Shown in pieces: positions 32,353 to 44,116 of a stretch of DNA of 64,000 bases. Under the pieces are notes generated by a model. That model had not been told where the DNA came from and did not search any database. It was given only the letters and a program-made list of their open reading frames with translations. Source of the stretch: Porites lobata (taxonomy: Eukaryota > Cnidaria > Anthozoa > Scleractinia > Poritidae); contig CALNXK010000098.1 in assembly GCA_942486035.1 (NCBI GenBank), positions 1,754,001 through 1,818,000 of the forward strand, given 5' to 3'. The translations under genes were made by a program, and so were the position numbers. Position 1 is the stretch's first letter; every line of letters begins with the position of its first letter.

Positions 32353-33305
32353 TTAAGTGTTATTGTCAGAAAAAACCGGGCAATAGCAAAAGATCGAGGT
32401 CGGCCGTTTACCTTCATGTTTTCACAGTATGAAAGCTATCTGAAAAGATTAACAACCATGGCATTTGGAGAAGTAGCCGTTCGATTTTCTTCGAGATATC
32501 ACCATTTCGAGATTTTGGGACCTCCGGCGACCTAAAAAAGCACAAATTTTGGCTAACTTTGGGTGAAGTTAAAACATACTTGGCCAAACTCCCAATAGTT
32601 CTTATATTTTTTCCATAACACCTATCGCTTCGTTAGTCGACTGGAATATGTTAAACTTCCTTTGCTTAAATACTCTATTTTTTACCTGGTGCTAAAAATC
32701 ACTCCTGAATCGTTAATGAGCGTCACCCAAATTTCAGTCATTTTCAGTTGACTGTTTTACCGAGATGCGGCAGTTTATTTCAAAAGTAAAATCATTTCTA
32801 GATGGCTTATTGTGATGTTATCAAAATCCAGTTTGTTTAAAATTGGTATCTAGCAGCAAATTGGAGAAAATGACATGCGAAAGTACAATAATAAGCGTCG
32901 AGTATTAATATTTCCCGCCAAATTTTATAGCGCCACGTTTCGTTTTACTGTGATTGTGGTTCGTAAATGTCTTAAAATAGATTTTTACGACTTCAGAAGA
33001 AATAATTGAAAACTTTTATATCCCTAATTACAAGGAAAAACATTATAAACCACCGTATTGATAATAATCTTTTTAATAAGCAAGCGAAATCGTCAAAAAA
33101 CGAAGCCCATTTTTCCCGCGAAAGTTTCAATTTATTTGTCACGCAGTACAATAAAGCCGGACTGTATTCTCAGTTCTGAGCTTTTGACGTTGGCCAGAAA
33201 ACAAACTTAAATCAAATAATACCAAGAAAATTCAGAATTATCCTAATTAAATTACTTCATAGAGACACCCTGTTTCCATCGAACGCTAGAGTTGTCACGA
33301 ATTTA

Positions 33306-33755
33306 ATGATCGGACGTCACGACAGGTTGAAAACAGATCAAAACATGAATTGTTCATTTAGATCGGAGGAATCGCCATGTGGCTTGCGTGGAGTTGGTAC
33401 GGTTATTCTGCCGTTACTTGCCTGCAGAAGAGATATTACCTTTTATCTTCTTAGTCTGAAAATCAGCGTAAAACGTGGTAGAGGAAGCACCGAGGTCAGC
33501 GAAACAGAGTTAATTTTAAACCGTGCAGGCCTTTTGGGTGCTGTTAGCAATGACGAAATGCAGACCATGACAACCTGTCCCAAGCATAGGCTGGATGTTA
33601 CGACTTACTGGCCGGGTCGTAAAGTCGAAATATGTTGTTATCCAGACCATGAAGGTACCAAGAGAGGACGTAAACTCCCTAGACGTGTAAACGCTAATAT
33701 GTCAACGGAAGTCTTTGTTTTATTCAATGCTGTGGTTCCTATTGGCTCAGGTTAG
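33306..33755 (+). pseudogene. Exon of a repeat-associated Cys/His protein inside the TTAA element
   Basis: A 149-codon open stretch ends at GGCTCAG|GTTAGTG, a good splice donor. It carries CPKHRLDVTTYWPGRK followed by CCYPDHEG, a Cys/His motif I associate with multi-copy cnidarian proteins often found in transposons. No start or partner exon is certain. It lies between the two TIRs and absent from copy B, so it is cargo of the element, not a host locus. Confidence 0.45.
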
Positions 33756-35383
33756 TGTAATGCATTCATTTTTACATATTTTCTTTTTTAGCTTAAAGTA
33801 GTTCCCACGATGTGCATCAAAAGGGTGGAACACGAACGCCCGTAAGCAAGTATTTGCGACAGATTGCAGTCTCCCATGACTGATGCTTTACTCAAAAAGG
33901 GTGGTTTCATTGTGTCCAAACCGCGTGTACCGAGTGATAGAGACACCTTATTGCCATCAAGCCAATGGAGAAAATCATACTTAAGCCCCGCTAAAATATT
34001 TTTTCTTACCTTGAACTCTAATTTTACTGACAACATAAACTTTGCGTGCAAAGCTAATTGAAAGTACAAACAAACGTTTTGCTTCTAAGTTGTCGCAACA
34101 CCTGTTGTAGTAATCTGTGCCAGAAGAGCCTTTTCATGACAACCAAAAAGTAAACTAAATTAGTATTCACAGTTTCTTTTTCTTTTGCAACTGTTTTTGA
34201 TGAAAATCCGAGGGTTCGTAAAAACGAAAGTGAACGTACGCAAAGGGCAAACATAATTAGATTACAGTTTCTCCACAGCTGACACTCTTTTTATTTATTC
34301 ACAAATGAGGCATAACAGAAAAAAGGATATGAAAAAAAAAAATACAACAGGATAAAAAAGTATTAACCCAGGATAAATTAGTATTACACATTTACAGAAA
34401 TTAACAAAAGGTTTATTTGTTATATACTGAAATATGGCCTTAGAAATGGTAATAAAATCAATTACCGTGAAGTAAACGCAAAAAAGTTACAACAGAGAAA
34501 TAGTCTAGTCGGAAGGCAGGGTTCCCATGCACCCCTAGGATATATTTTTCTAACTTACATTTTTGTAATCCTCAAGATCTCTTGAAAAAGAAATTCTATG
34601 TTCCCATCGCGAAATATTGTCCCAAGGCCTTTTTTTCGTGCTCTTTGTGGCGGCCATCTTGGCAGCCATCTTGGTTTTCTAATGAAACTTAATTGCGGAT
34701 AATTAGTTTATCAAAAGAGGCAAATAACTTTTATTTGCGTATACTTTTACTATAACGAATACCTTTAAAGTATATACGTCCTTTTTTTGACATATTAAAT
34801 AAATTTGAAGTAAACAGTGAAAACAAATAAAGTATGATTTACGCTCAGAATAAAGAATAAAACTTAACATTATATTCAACTCAGTTTTTTATGATTACCT
34901 CTATTAATTTTTCCATTTTAAAAAAGGGCAACCACAGATTAAAAAGAATCTTATAAAGTCCAAAATTGGATCAAAGCGAAAATACTATTAAATAAGTCAC
35001 CCTATTGCCTTCTTAAATCAGACTATGCTTCTAGTACTACAATCCTAATGTGAAACAGGCCAAGCAGCACATGAACTATTAACCGGGCCACTGTTTAATT
35101 TACAACCTCATTTGAAATGGTTATCAAATATGCAGGGCATTTTTACGTATCGCTACTTCTTCTTTTCACTTTAACTTTTATTCTACACGCCTGTATATAA
35201 AAACGAAAAAAATATATGTGAAAATTTGGATAGTTTGTACTTAAACTGCGATTTCATTTTGATACTAATTAAAAATGCGTTAAGTCATATTTTCATATTA
35301 TTTTAAGAAAGATTTGAACTATGTTTTGCACTTTTAAGAGTCTAAATCGTTAAAAAAAAAAATCTCTGTTAGAATTTTAAGAG
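33756..35383. other. AT-rich interior of the TTAA element
   Basis: No coding signal; long AT-rich stretches and short A homopolymers. Confidence 0.5.
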
Positions 35384-36112
35384 ATGAAACGCAAAGGTAA
35401 TAACGCTAACAGACAAGACTTTCTTCACAAGCGGCCCGCTCTTCGCCGTATTTTACATGCGAGTGGCATTCATCATGGCGATTTCACAGCACTCAGTAAT
35501 GTCAAGGGATCTGCTACTGAGAAGCTTTCCCAATTACATGAAGTTCGTGACAGGCGAGTTATGGAACCTCATGATTCACCGAATCGCATGGAAGATGTTT
35601 GTTTGCAGATTCCAGAGAATCTCGAGGGTGCAAATTTAGAAGCAATCTGCTATCACCTGTTACCAAAGGTTTACTAAAAACCAGGATAAGTTGAAGTCCA
35701 GTGTGACACCTAATAGTGAAGCCACAACAACAACACGTTCCCCTCGTAAATCATCATCCTCATCTGCTCCGCAGCTGTTTCCTCCAAATGCATTTTCTGT
35801 GAAAAGCTTGAACTGAAATCGTGTGGAAAAACAGAGCAATGCATTAAGTTCCCAGTGTTCAAGGACAAAGAAGGAGCTCTAAAGGAGCCTACTGGGAAAC
35901 AGATTGAGCCTCGAACCCTCGAGCTTGGCAATAGTCATCTTCATCGCAAAGTACAAGGGGAAGATTTGTTTGCACGAGAGACCGAGTTTCACCCGTCCTG
36001 TCGCAGTTTATTTAACTTGAAGTATTTAAATCATCTGCGTGATACAGCCCGAGCCACAAAAGACGTGACAAAACCGAAACAGATCAGGGTCAGAAGGCAT
36101 CTGCACATCTGA
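35384..36112 (+). pseudogene. Frameshifted repeat-associated protein (CxxC, basic) inside the TTAA element
   Basis: Three overlapping frames carry one continuous protein sense. The first runs MKRKGNNANRQDFL.. to LEGANLEAI; the second has CYQRFTKNQDKLK and a Ser-rich linker; the third has CIFCEKLELKSCGKTEQC and then FHPSCRSLFNLKYLNH. At least two frameshifts separate them. The C-x2-C pairs and the 'CYxxFT' segment match a family I know as abundant and unnamed in coral genomes. Dead. Confidence 0.45.
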
Positions 36113-37124
36113 AGACATTCACTGCCGTGCTTGATTTTATTTAAGATTCTGTTATTAAGCAGAGAAAAGTTCTATTGCTTTCTTCTCTACGTCCAAGAGT
36201 TGGAGAAAAATGTGTCCATATGAAGTAACTTAATCAGGATAAGTCTTCATTTTGATGGCATTGTTTGATTTAAGTTTGTTTTCTGGCGACCGTCTGAAAA
36301 CTGAGAATAAAGTCTGGCTTTACTCTATTGCTTGACAAATAAATTAAAACTTTCGCGGGAAAAATGGGCTTCGTGCTTTTGACATTTTTAGTTGTTTATT
36401 CAGGAGATTGTTATCAAAACGGAGATTTACAATGTTTATCCTTGTCATTAGTGATATAGAAGTTTTCAATTATCTTTTTAATGAAGTCATGAAAGTATAC
36501 TTTAAGATATCTACGAGCCACAATCACAGTAAAACGAAACGTGGCGCTATAAAATTTGGCGGGAAATATTAATACTTGACGCTTATTATTGTACCTTCGC
36601 ATGCCATTTTCTCCAATTTGCTGCTAGATACCAATTTTAAATAAACTGGATTTTGATAACAGCACAATAAGCCATCTAGAAATGATTTTACTTTTGAAAT
36701 AAACTGCCGCATCTCGGTAAAACAGTCAACTGAAAATGACTGAAATTTGGGTGACGCTCATTAACGATTCAGGAGCGATTTTTAGCACCAGGTAAAAAAT
36801 AGAGTATTTAAGCAGAGGAAGTTTCACATATTCCAGTCGACTAACGAAGCGATAGATGTTATGGATAAAATACAAGAACTTTTGGGAGTTTGACCAAGTA
36901 TGTTTTAACTTCACCCAAATTTGGCCAAAATTTGTGCTTTTTTAGGTCGCCAGAGGTCCCAAAATCTCGAAATAGTGATATCTCGAAGAAAATCAAACGG
37001 CTACTTCTCCAAATGTCACGGTTGTTCATCTTTTCAGATAGCTTTCATACTGTGAAAACATGAAGGTAAACGGCCGACCTCGATCTTTTGCTATTGCCCG
37101 GTTTTTTCTGACAATAACACTTAA

Positions 37125-38195
37125 AATGTCGAAGAAAGTCATTTAACCCACCTTCAGAACCCGCTATTTTGAACTATCGACCATGTGCTTCGGACTAGAG
37201 TCCACTCCCCGTCTAAAATATAAATTGTCTAAAGTGAACTATGCCCCCACCCTCTGGGGGCTGGTAAGTCATCTAAGCACTTGCCAATCCCCACGTATGC
37301 CCCACGTCTCCCCGGGGTGGGAGGGTGGGTGTTTCCAGAGACAAGTGCACTGAAAGGTTCGTTTTTCAAATGACAAGATAAACAATGGAAGACAAGAAAA
37401 GATAGCTTCAGTTGAATCTAGATCAATGAGCGGACGTTACAGTAGCCTGCGACAAAGACGTAATTTAACCTCCGTTAGTAACGTGTTACTGTTCACATCC
37501 TTTCCGGAAAACGATTTTGTCTTAATCATTAGGTATAAAGTTTATTCCTTAGCTCTATCTTGTTATACTCTCTGATGAAGTCTGTGTGATCAGACGAAGG
37601 CGGGGAGAAATAAAACGAGTTAACTCACAACTCAACTCTGCTCCTCTCAGAGTTGCACTCTGTCCAAAATTTATTCTATTCAAGTTTAAGGAGTTAACAA
37701 GATATGTACTCGCGTTTCTTTTTTGCTCCTCATTAGTGTTCATTTTAAAAATTAAAAATCGAGAGATTTTTTTAGTAATAAACGTTCCCTAGCAAATAGT
37801 GTATTTTCCTTCAAACCCGACACCAGCAGTCCCTTCTTTTCTTGCTATATGGTACGAAGGCGCAGTTTTTCCCTCATGGCATTGACTGGTTTATGCGCAT
37901 ACGCCCTTGGAAGAGGAGTTGGCGTTTAGGGGAGTGCTGGCAAGTTAACATTTAAACTATCAGACCACGTACAGTTTGTAAATTTCACAAGATTTTAATT
38001 CAATTATCGATTATAGTTAGGATATGAACATAAGAAATGAATTGTTAATGTTAATGTTTAATAATGTATTGTTATCTCAACCACATTAATGTTTTCAACT
38101 GGTTACTTAAATTTGAAGGTTAACTGAAGGAAGATTATGACAAGGTCCGAAATTCCTGTTAAGGCACTGCTTTCATTGAACATCCTTGTTACACT
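37125..38195. other. Copy A flank and putative 3' UTR of the acidic/basic gene
   Basis: Collinear with 57527-58520. A 74 bp segment (37625-37698) bounded by the repeat GAGTTAAC is absent from copy B. A minus-strand ATTAAA near 38060 (also at 58377) could end the transcript of the gene at 38533-43146. No ORF stands out. Confidence 0.45.
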
Positions 38196-38196
38196 G

Positions 38197-38512
38197 CTGA
38201 AAAAAAAAAAAGAAAACCAGAGAGAAAGGTAAAAACACATTGTGTTAGGCCAGAAAGTAAAGGTTCGCTTCTCAATAACCAGCACAAGGCGTCTAGAGGT
38301 CCACAAAACGTCATGGAACGGGAGGGTGGTGGAGTCGGATGAAAGGTTCGATCAAGAAATTTTTAGGTTATGATTCCATACAGTTTTCTCTGTTTTCCCT
38401 CATTAAACAAAACCTCTGTCACCTTTACTTTCTATTTCTTTAGCTAAATTTTGAAAGGTCCCTGTATGAGAAAAATTATCATTGACTTAAATGTAGTAAC
38501 AAATAACCTTAC
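38197..38512 (-). other. Putative 3' UTR intron of acidic/basic gene A
   Basis: Twenty nt after the stop the minus strand has GTGAG|GTAAGG, a strong donor. At 38197 it has a pyrimidine run TTTTCTTTTTTTTTTTCAG ending an intron of 316 nt. Both signals are conserved in copy B (donor GTGAG|GTGAGG; acceptor with a long T tract near 58520). The exon junction lies closer than 50 nt to the stop, so it should not trigger decay. Confidence 0.5.
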
Positions 38513-38532
38513 CTCACGGTCACGTTAATGAC

Positions 38533-41500
38533 CTAGCCACGGCTACGACGTCGACGTCTACGTCGACGTCGACGACGCCCTCGTCTGCGAAATATTCTTC
38601 GTCCAAATCGTTTGACACCACGAATGATGCGTTTGCCACCACGAATGACGCGTCTTCCGAAACGTCTTGCGCGATCGACAATACGCTTTCCACCTCGAAT
38701 AATGCGGCCCACTCGGCGCACAATACGTTTTCCTCTTCGAATGACACGACCAATGCCTCTGCCAATGCGTCGAAAGCGAATTTTTATCGGGTCTCGATTT
38801 GAAGATAAAGTGTCACCCTCTTCGTAAAAGTGCTGTAGATTTCTTGGGTCTTCATTGCCCTTCTCTTCATCCTCATCAGATTCATCTTCTTCTTTTGGAC
38901 CAAGATTAGATTCACTGTAACGAATTTGCTTTGAGTGTTAAAAATAAAATATAACCTACTCAAATGGTTACAAATTCGAGTTTTGAGGGTAGTAATCGAG
39001 GTAAAAAGATAGAACACCCTACAATGTTGCAGTTTAGCTGGTTTGTGTGGAATTAAGACTGTTAGAGAACGAAGACCTCATTGATACACTGAACGTAATT
39101 TTCTGATAACAAACACCGACGGATATGCATTCTTCTATTTTTCTCTTCAATACAGAAGTAAGACAAAACATTCAGGAGTAAATTGTCTTACCTTCCCTCT
39201 TCGAAATCATCGTTAACAACGTCACCATCATCAAAAAAAGTTTCTTGGTCGTCTTCTTCGCTGTCATCATCGTTTAAATCATTTTCTGATTCACTGAATC
39301 AAGAACAAGTATAAAACGTTCAGCAAACATTTTCCGTTTAAAGGCCAAAAATTTACTATTGACAACTCCTTTTAGTATATACTAAAACAGTGGACAGTGT
39401 TTTTCGCGCGCTCTGATTGGCTACTCAATCAGAGACAATCCTGCACTATTCACTGATTCACCTCCAGTTCCTCCGAGCGAGCGACGCCAAACTCACGTAA
39501 GTTGCGAGCAAAATGAATTCCTAGTTTGCATCCGTAACAAACTAAGAAATTTCACAACTAATCAAGCAAGCTATTCCCAAAATACAAGAAGAATATGACG
39601 AAGTTCGGTTTGGAAGTTTTAACCTGTAAAACTTTGTCTTTTTGACTTGAATTTGTCGATAAAACCGGCGAAAAAGGTTTTTGTTTACAAATGCAAATTA
39701 AGCTTAAGTCTTGCGTTACTTTATTTAGTTGACTTGTTCATAAATAAGCTTAAAACTAAATTTAGTAATTAATCTTTTTTACGGAATGATTTTAAATACA
39801 AAAAGAATTCACAACTCCTTTTAAAGAAACTTCCCCGCACGAGCTAAACAAACGCCTTCAAAAGTTTTATTTGTCGCCAGGAAGAAACAGCGACGACGGC
39901 GGCCGTTCGGTCATCGCGCGCCAAAATTATTTTCGTTGGCAACAGTAAATGAGTTAAAAATCATCGTTTTTGTGCTCAATTATCTCACTGTTTCAGTATA
40001 TACTTAAACAATTATTCACCTCAGTGTCGGTCCAGTACCAGCCACCAGTACTAGCCACCTCCACTTCGGTGAATAATTGTTATATAGTCCCTGTTTCTAC
40101 CTGTTTCATTAGCTCTGACCTATTTCTATTAAAGAAGAAGGAGAATTCAAACACCAGAAAGCTCAGAAAAAAAATTTCCGAGCTCTAGCTGAGAACTCGA
40201 ACTCACGACCCCCAGAGTTCTAGTTCGGACGCTCTAACCACTGATGCTAGAGTGAAAAGCACCTTTTGCTGAAGTCGTTTGAAGTGATATTTAACATGTA
40301 AAGAGGGGAGAACAAAGAACAGTCTTCAGTAACTCCGCGACAAAAGTGGAACCTATGATCGCCCGAACTCCGAACGGGTTGATCTATCCGTGATACAAAG
40401 AGAATGATTGAAAGCAAGGCAAAATATATTAATAACTAGGTTCATGGCAAGTGTCCTAAATACCGCAAGGATCAGCAATGCCGAGAAAGTACCCTATCAC
40501 GTGATAAAGAAGGATGGTTAATTTAAATTTAAAAACACGGAGTAATGTATCCCCCGAAACGTGAAAAAACCCAAATGTTGCTTTTTCTTTTACTAATAGG
40601 ATTGGAAAAAGGCCGACCGTATACCCAAAAATGCAATTTCACTTGGTTAAAAAATGCGAATATGGCTCACGCACCATGAATGCATTCACAAGTTAGGAGC
40701 AATGTGCAACATTGGATTTGATTTTTTTTTTCTTAAAATAATTTTAGTTAATTTAATCGTTAAAAGGTTACTTGTCCATTTCAGCGTCACTATATTTATT
40801 TTTTTTACCAGAGTTATCTTGTCAATTGCGTCCGCTTTATTTAGCTAATTTTATTGTAGGGAATTTGTAAGGAATTTATCCACTTATAAAACGGAGACTT
40901 TCATAAAAAGGCAGAGATGTATGATTTGTACAATTTCTCTTTTAAACCTTTAAGCCCCAATATCTGAAAAAAAAAATGCTCAACACTGGTCTCTATATAC
41001 ATTTTCTTACAGGGCATAGTTGAGAGAATGTGTTGAAAGATATCGGAGATCAAAGCATTATCCCTTTGGTGATCATCTGACGATATATTCTCATTACTGA
41101 CTTTTTCTCGTGATTATGTACATGTATTGATATTGTTCGGAGAAAATTGAGATTAGTCACCCTTACGGGAATGAATGTTTTACCTTTCCTTTTCATCATC
41201 ATCATAATCATCGTTGTCGTCATCACACAAATCGCTTTGCTCGTCTTCTTCGCTGCCGTCGTCTTCCAAACGATTTTCTGATTTACTAAAACAAAAACAT
41301 TATTCTTGTCTTCTTTTCAGAGGCTCAGTAACAAGAAGTTTGAAACATTATATTTAGCAAATATTTTACGCCACCTTATAACAGACCAAAAAATACCGTA
41401 GGCAATTTGCTATTCACTGTATAATTTTGTCCCTTTTTTACTGTGATGTTTTCAGTTAAGTCACTCTATGCGAGTTACCGAGCGCGTCACAAAGAAAACA

Positions 41501-43146
41501 AAATAGACCTTGTCACGGTTTTCGACGCCATCTTGACGAGTAGGCAAACGTGTGAGAAATTACAGTGTTTGTATGGGAATCTAATGTCGAATGATTTCCG
41601 TAAAACGGCTGTTCTAAAAAAAATATGACTTGTAAACTAAAGCTACAAAACAAAGGATTGTACTTAAAAATTTTTTGGGCGAACTTGTGCTTAAATTTCT
41701 CCAGAGGCTTGCTTTAGATTTTCCATATGTTTGTCTCTAATTTTTCCCGGGACTTTCTTACAGACAAATGTATAGAAAATTTTAAAAGTGGTTCTAGGTC
41801 TTCTAGCGCATCTAACGCCCTCAATTTTTTTCAGTAGATTCCTTAGGAGTGAAGCTTTAGTTTACAATTCATATTTTTTTCAGAACCGTCATTCTACGGA
41901 AATTATTCGACATTAGGTTCTCATACAAACACTGTAATTTCTCTCGCGTTTGCCTACTCGTCAAGATGGCGTCGAAAACCGTGACATGTCTATTATCGAG
42001 TCCCCTACAGGGTTCCAAGCCTACGTTGAAAGACACAAAATTCACGCTGACTCAGTGAGTGGTAGATCACGAATGATTGTTTCAATATTAGCACACATTT
42101 TTTTTACTGCTATGTTTTCACTTAAGTCGGCCTATGCGAAAATCGATTGACGAGCGTGGGACAAAGAAAAAATCTTGAGTCCCTGACGGGAATTTGAAGT
42201 CTATGACCTCCTTAAGTAACACTTGGTGGTTGCTCTATCTATTGCGATACAGAGACTCAAAGCCAAACGTGTATACTACGTTTATATGTGAAAATTGTCC
42301 TACACAGGATGAGCAATGTTTATCGAGATCAAGGGTACTGTAAGGTGATCACCAAACAAACAAACAAGCAAAAAATGGACAATTCGAGTTACGAACAATA
42401 ATCCCAAAATTACCATTCAATTTAGCGTTTCTTTCGCGTAGAACAGGAATAACATGTATACCTTAATTCACAAGTGCAATTTCACTATTACTGCTACAAA
42501 TGTTATTCTGTTCTGTTATTCATTTAATACTTTTAAGCCCTTTTAATGAATTTATGAGTTAGGGAGAAAATGAACTTTGGAGTAAACAGTGTTTTTAATA
42601 GAAATATAATTTCATCTAATTCAATCGTACAAATTAAAGCATACCTGTCCAATTCAGAATCACCATATTTATCATCACTGTCACTTTCTTCTGCATCCGT
42701 GTCATCCTCGTCAATTTTACCCGCTACATTTTTTGTGCCGAAGAGGAGTTCACTGAAGAAAAATAAGTATTTTTAAATGGTGTTAATTTTAATGTTGGGT
42801 CATAGTGTTATATTTAAGAAGCGCCAATTTTTTAGTTCCAGTGAGACAAATTACGTTTCAAAGTCTCAACCTACGTAGTTAAGCTTTAATTATGGGAGAA
42901 AAACCTGATCATTTAACATACGCAGCAGATTAAATGATAGAAGTTCCACCGCGTGTTTCAGTATAAGCCCTCCCAAAAATAATATGCCATAAAACCACAT
43001 TAACTCTTTGTACACGTGACTAACCTTTCTGCTTTATCGAGCTCTTCACTGTCTTGAATTTTTGTGCGAAGAAGTTCCCCGGATGGAAAGGCTAGTGCCA
43101 CAGTTAGCACACAGCCAACCAAAACTAGCAGAAGAAGGGTCTTCAT
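38533..43146 (-). CDS. Secreted acidic/basic mosaic precursor, copy A (candidate cationic host-defence peptide)
   Basis: Five exons on the minus strand: 43146-43025, 42752-42645, 41285-41184, 39293-39192, 38914-38533. Every junction is GT/AG and phase 2, and each joined codon is AG|T (Ser). The 271-residue product has a signal peptide (MKTLLLLVLVGCVLTVALA, cleavage before FPS), then Asp/Glu/Ser-rich modules (residues 20-190; by my count 73 acidic and 14 basic), then a basic block (191-271; 43 Arg/Lys, one Asp). The block repeats G-R-[VI]-I-R-[RG]-G-K-R-I at 200-209 and 214-223 and a variant at 232-241, with hydrophobics spaced as in an amphipathic helix. It ends in 11 Arg then SRG; the final Gly could donate an amide. 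An anionic pro-part followed by a cationic tail is the plan of Hydra arminin-type antimicrobial precursors, but I see no sequence match. Alternatives: a mineral-binding acidic matrix protein or a polyanion-packaging protein. Function is inference; gene structure is well supported by copy B. Confidence 0.82.
39372..40083. mobile_element. About 0.7 kb insertion specific to copy A
   Basis: Copy B reads GACAACTCCTTATAGTCCC where A has about 712 bp inserted after GACAACTCCTT. The insert starts TTAGTATATACTAAAACAGTG and ends GGTGAATAATTGTTA; GTATATAC..TAAAC motifs occur near both ends. It lies between exons 4 and 3 of the acidic/basic gene. Superfamily unresolved. Confidence 0.65.
40140..40345 (-). 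repeat. tRNA-derived SINE (copy A)
   Basis: On the minus strand the sequence has an A-box-like TGGTTAGAGCGTC and a B-box-like GGTCGTGAGTTCGAGTTC spaced as in a tRNA. It is present also in copy B at 59830-60080, so it predates the duplication. It lies in an intron of the acidic/basic gene. Confidence 0.65.
41500..42005. mobile_element. TIR element specific to copy A
   Basis: Inverted arms of about 130 bp: TGTCACGGTTTTCGACGCC on the left and GGCGTCGAAAACCGTGACA on the right, with TGACGAGTAGGCAAACG further in. Copy B passes from CACAAAG directly to GGTTCC without it. About 0.5 kb, no ORF. Confidence 0.75.
42170..42260 (-). repeat. Possible tRNA-like SINE fragment
   Basis: The minus strand shows a B-box-like GGTCATAGACTTCAAATTCC and an A-box-like element further upstream. 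Present in both segmental copies (61380-61470). Weak. Confidence 0.35.
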
Positions 43147-43194
43147 TCTCGAGCAAATGACCGATCCAACTAAAGGAAAATTCCAAATGCCTAG

Positions 43195-43203
43195 CCTTTT
43201 AAA
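43195..43203 (-). promoter_or_regulatory. TATA-like box of acidic/basic gene A
   Basis: The minus strand reads TTTAAAAGG 49 nt before the ATG, which predicts a short 5' UTR of about 20 nt. The same motif sits at 63933-63941 before copy B. Confidence 0.5.
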
Positions 43204-44011
43204 CTTGCTGTGTGCTGATTAACATAAAGAGTTTTTAATAGCCATGTAAAAAGTCACAAATAAGGTGTTTTACTAGTATCCTGATAGGGCTTGTTTACTT
43301 TTAATTCAGTTATTTTGGACGCTGTGGGAGGGTTTTTTTCAGTATGTGACCGTTTCAGCTGTTAAGTAACATACTGTTTTGGTAAAAGCATCACGCAAGT
43401 TTATGACAATTTATTTAGTCGTTTGAATAACAAGTATACATTATTATCATGAAGCCATTGTTACTAGAGATTGATAAATTAATTGACTCGATAGCCAGTT
43501 CTTTAAGGTAGATCTGTTGTTGTTGTTGTTGTTGTTGTTGATATTTTCAACTTTTTTTTTTACCATTAGTTAAATGATACACGTTAAGAAGCAGCTAAGA
43601 GATATAACTTCTATGTTGTGTTTCAGCTGATGCAGTAAGCACAATATAAATATGTACTCCACTATGTTTACACAAGTACGCGATAATTGGACGATTACTA
43701 CTAGCTATGACTATCCATTCATTTGAACTCATTCCTAGTTAGTTTGTGCTCTTTAAAATAACGTCGTCTTTCATCCCCATGCTGGGGTGTTATTGACGTT
43801 ATGGTCATCGAAGAGGCTTTGATTTCATATTTAAAGGCCCTGGTCCTTAGGGTCTCTTTTAATAAGCTTATAAGCACATCAACTCATTGTAAGGATGATA
43901 CTGCAATTTTGACTTTGTTAATGTTGCTCTCAAAAGACATAAGTAGCTCTTAAGCAGGATCTTATATTTGATCATCAAACGAAAGATCTAGTAAAGTACA
44001 TGCTAAAAAGA

Positions 44012-44116
<105 letters not shown>

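Larger units (their letters stand above)
32357..37120. mobile_element. TTAA-flanked DNA transposon with about 860 bp TIRs (Kolobok-like)
   Basis: The element begins GTGTTATTGTCAGAAAAAAC and ends GTTTTTTCTGACAATAACAC, between TTAA at 32353-32356 and 37121-37124. Inverted arms run to about 33215 on the left and from about 36270 on the right. Copy B has the empty site (GCATTAAAATGTC, TTAA at 57523-57526), which proves insertion after the duplication or precise loss from B. The TTAA target plus long TIRs suggests Kolobok; piggyBac is less likely because the tip is not CCC. Internal ORFs are degraded cnidarian repeat-associated proteins (33306-33755, 35384-36112); no DDE triad was identified. Confidence 0.85.
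29467..43260. repeat. Segmental duplication, copy A
   Basis: From about 29467 to at least 43260 the sequence is collinear in direct orientation with 54628-64000 (copy B). It carries a Ly6 terminal exon, a Ly6 fragment and the acidic/basic precursor gene. By eye the aligned blocks are well over 90% identical. A is longer because of insertions at 32357-37120, about 39372-40083, 41500-42005 and 37625-37698. The right limit is unknown because B runs off the window. Confidence 0.85.

Noticed and set aside
33306..36112. Host gene with exons at 33306 and 35384
   Set aside because: Lies wholly between the TIRs of an element absent from copy B and contains several frameshifts.
38520..38765. ORF with a DVDVDVDV run on the minus strand
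   Set aside because: It is the alternative frame of the arginine-rich exon; the GTCGAC repeat codes VD in that frame. The spliced Arg-rich frame is the one conserved with acceptor and phase.
38612..38827. Plus-strand ORF with PPRMTRLP repeats opposite the basic block
   Set aside because: Antisense shadow of the repetitive exon; no splice or start support.
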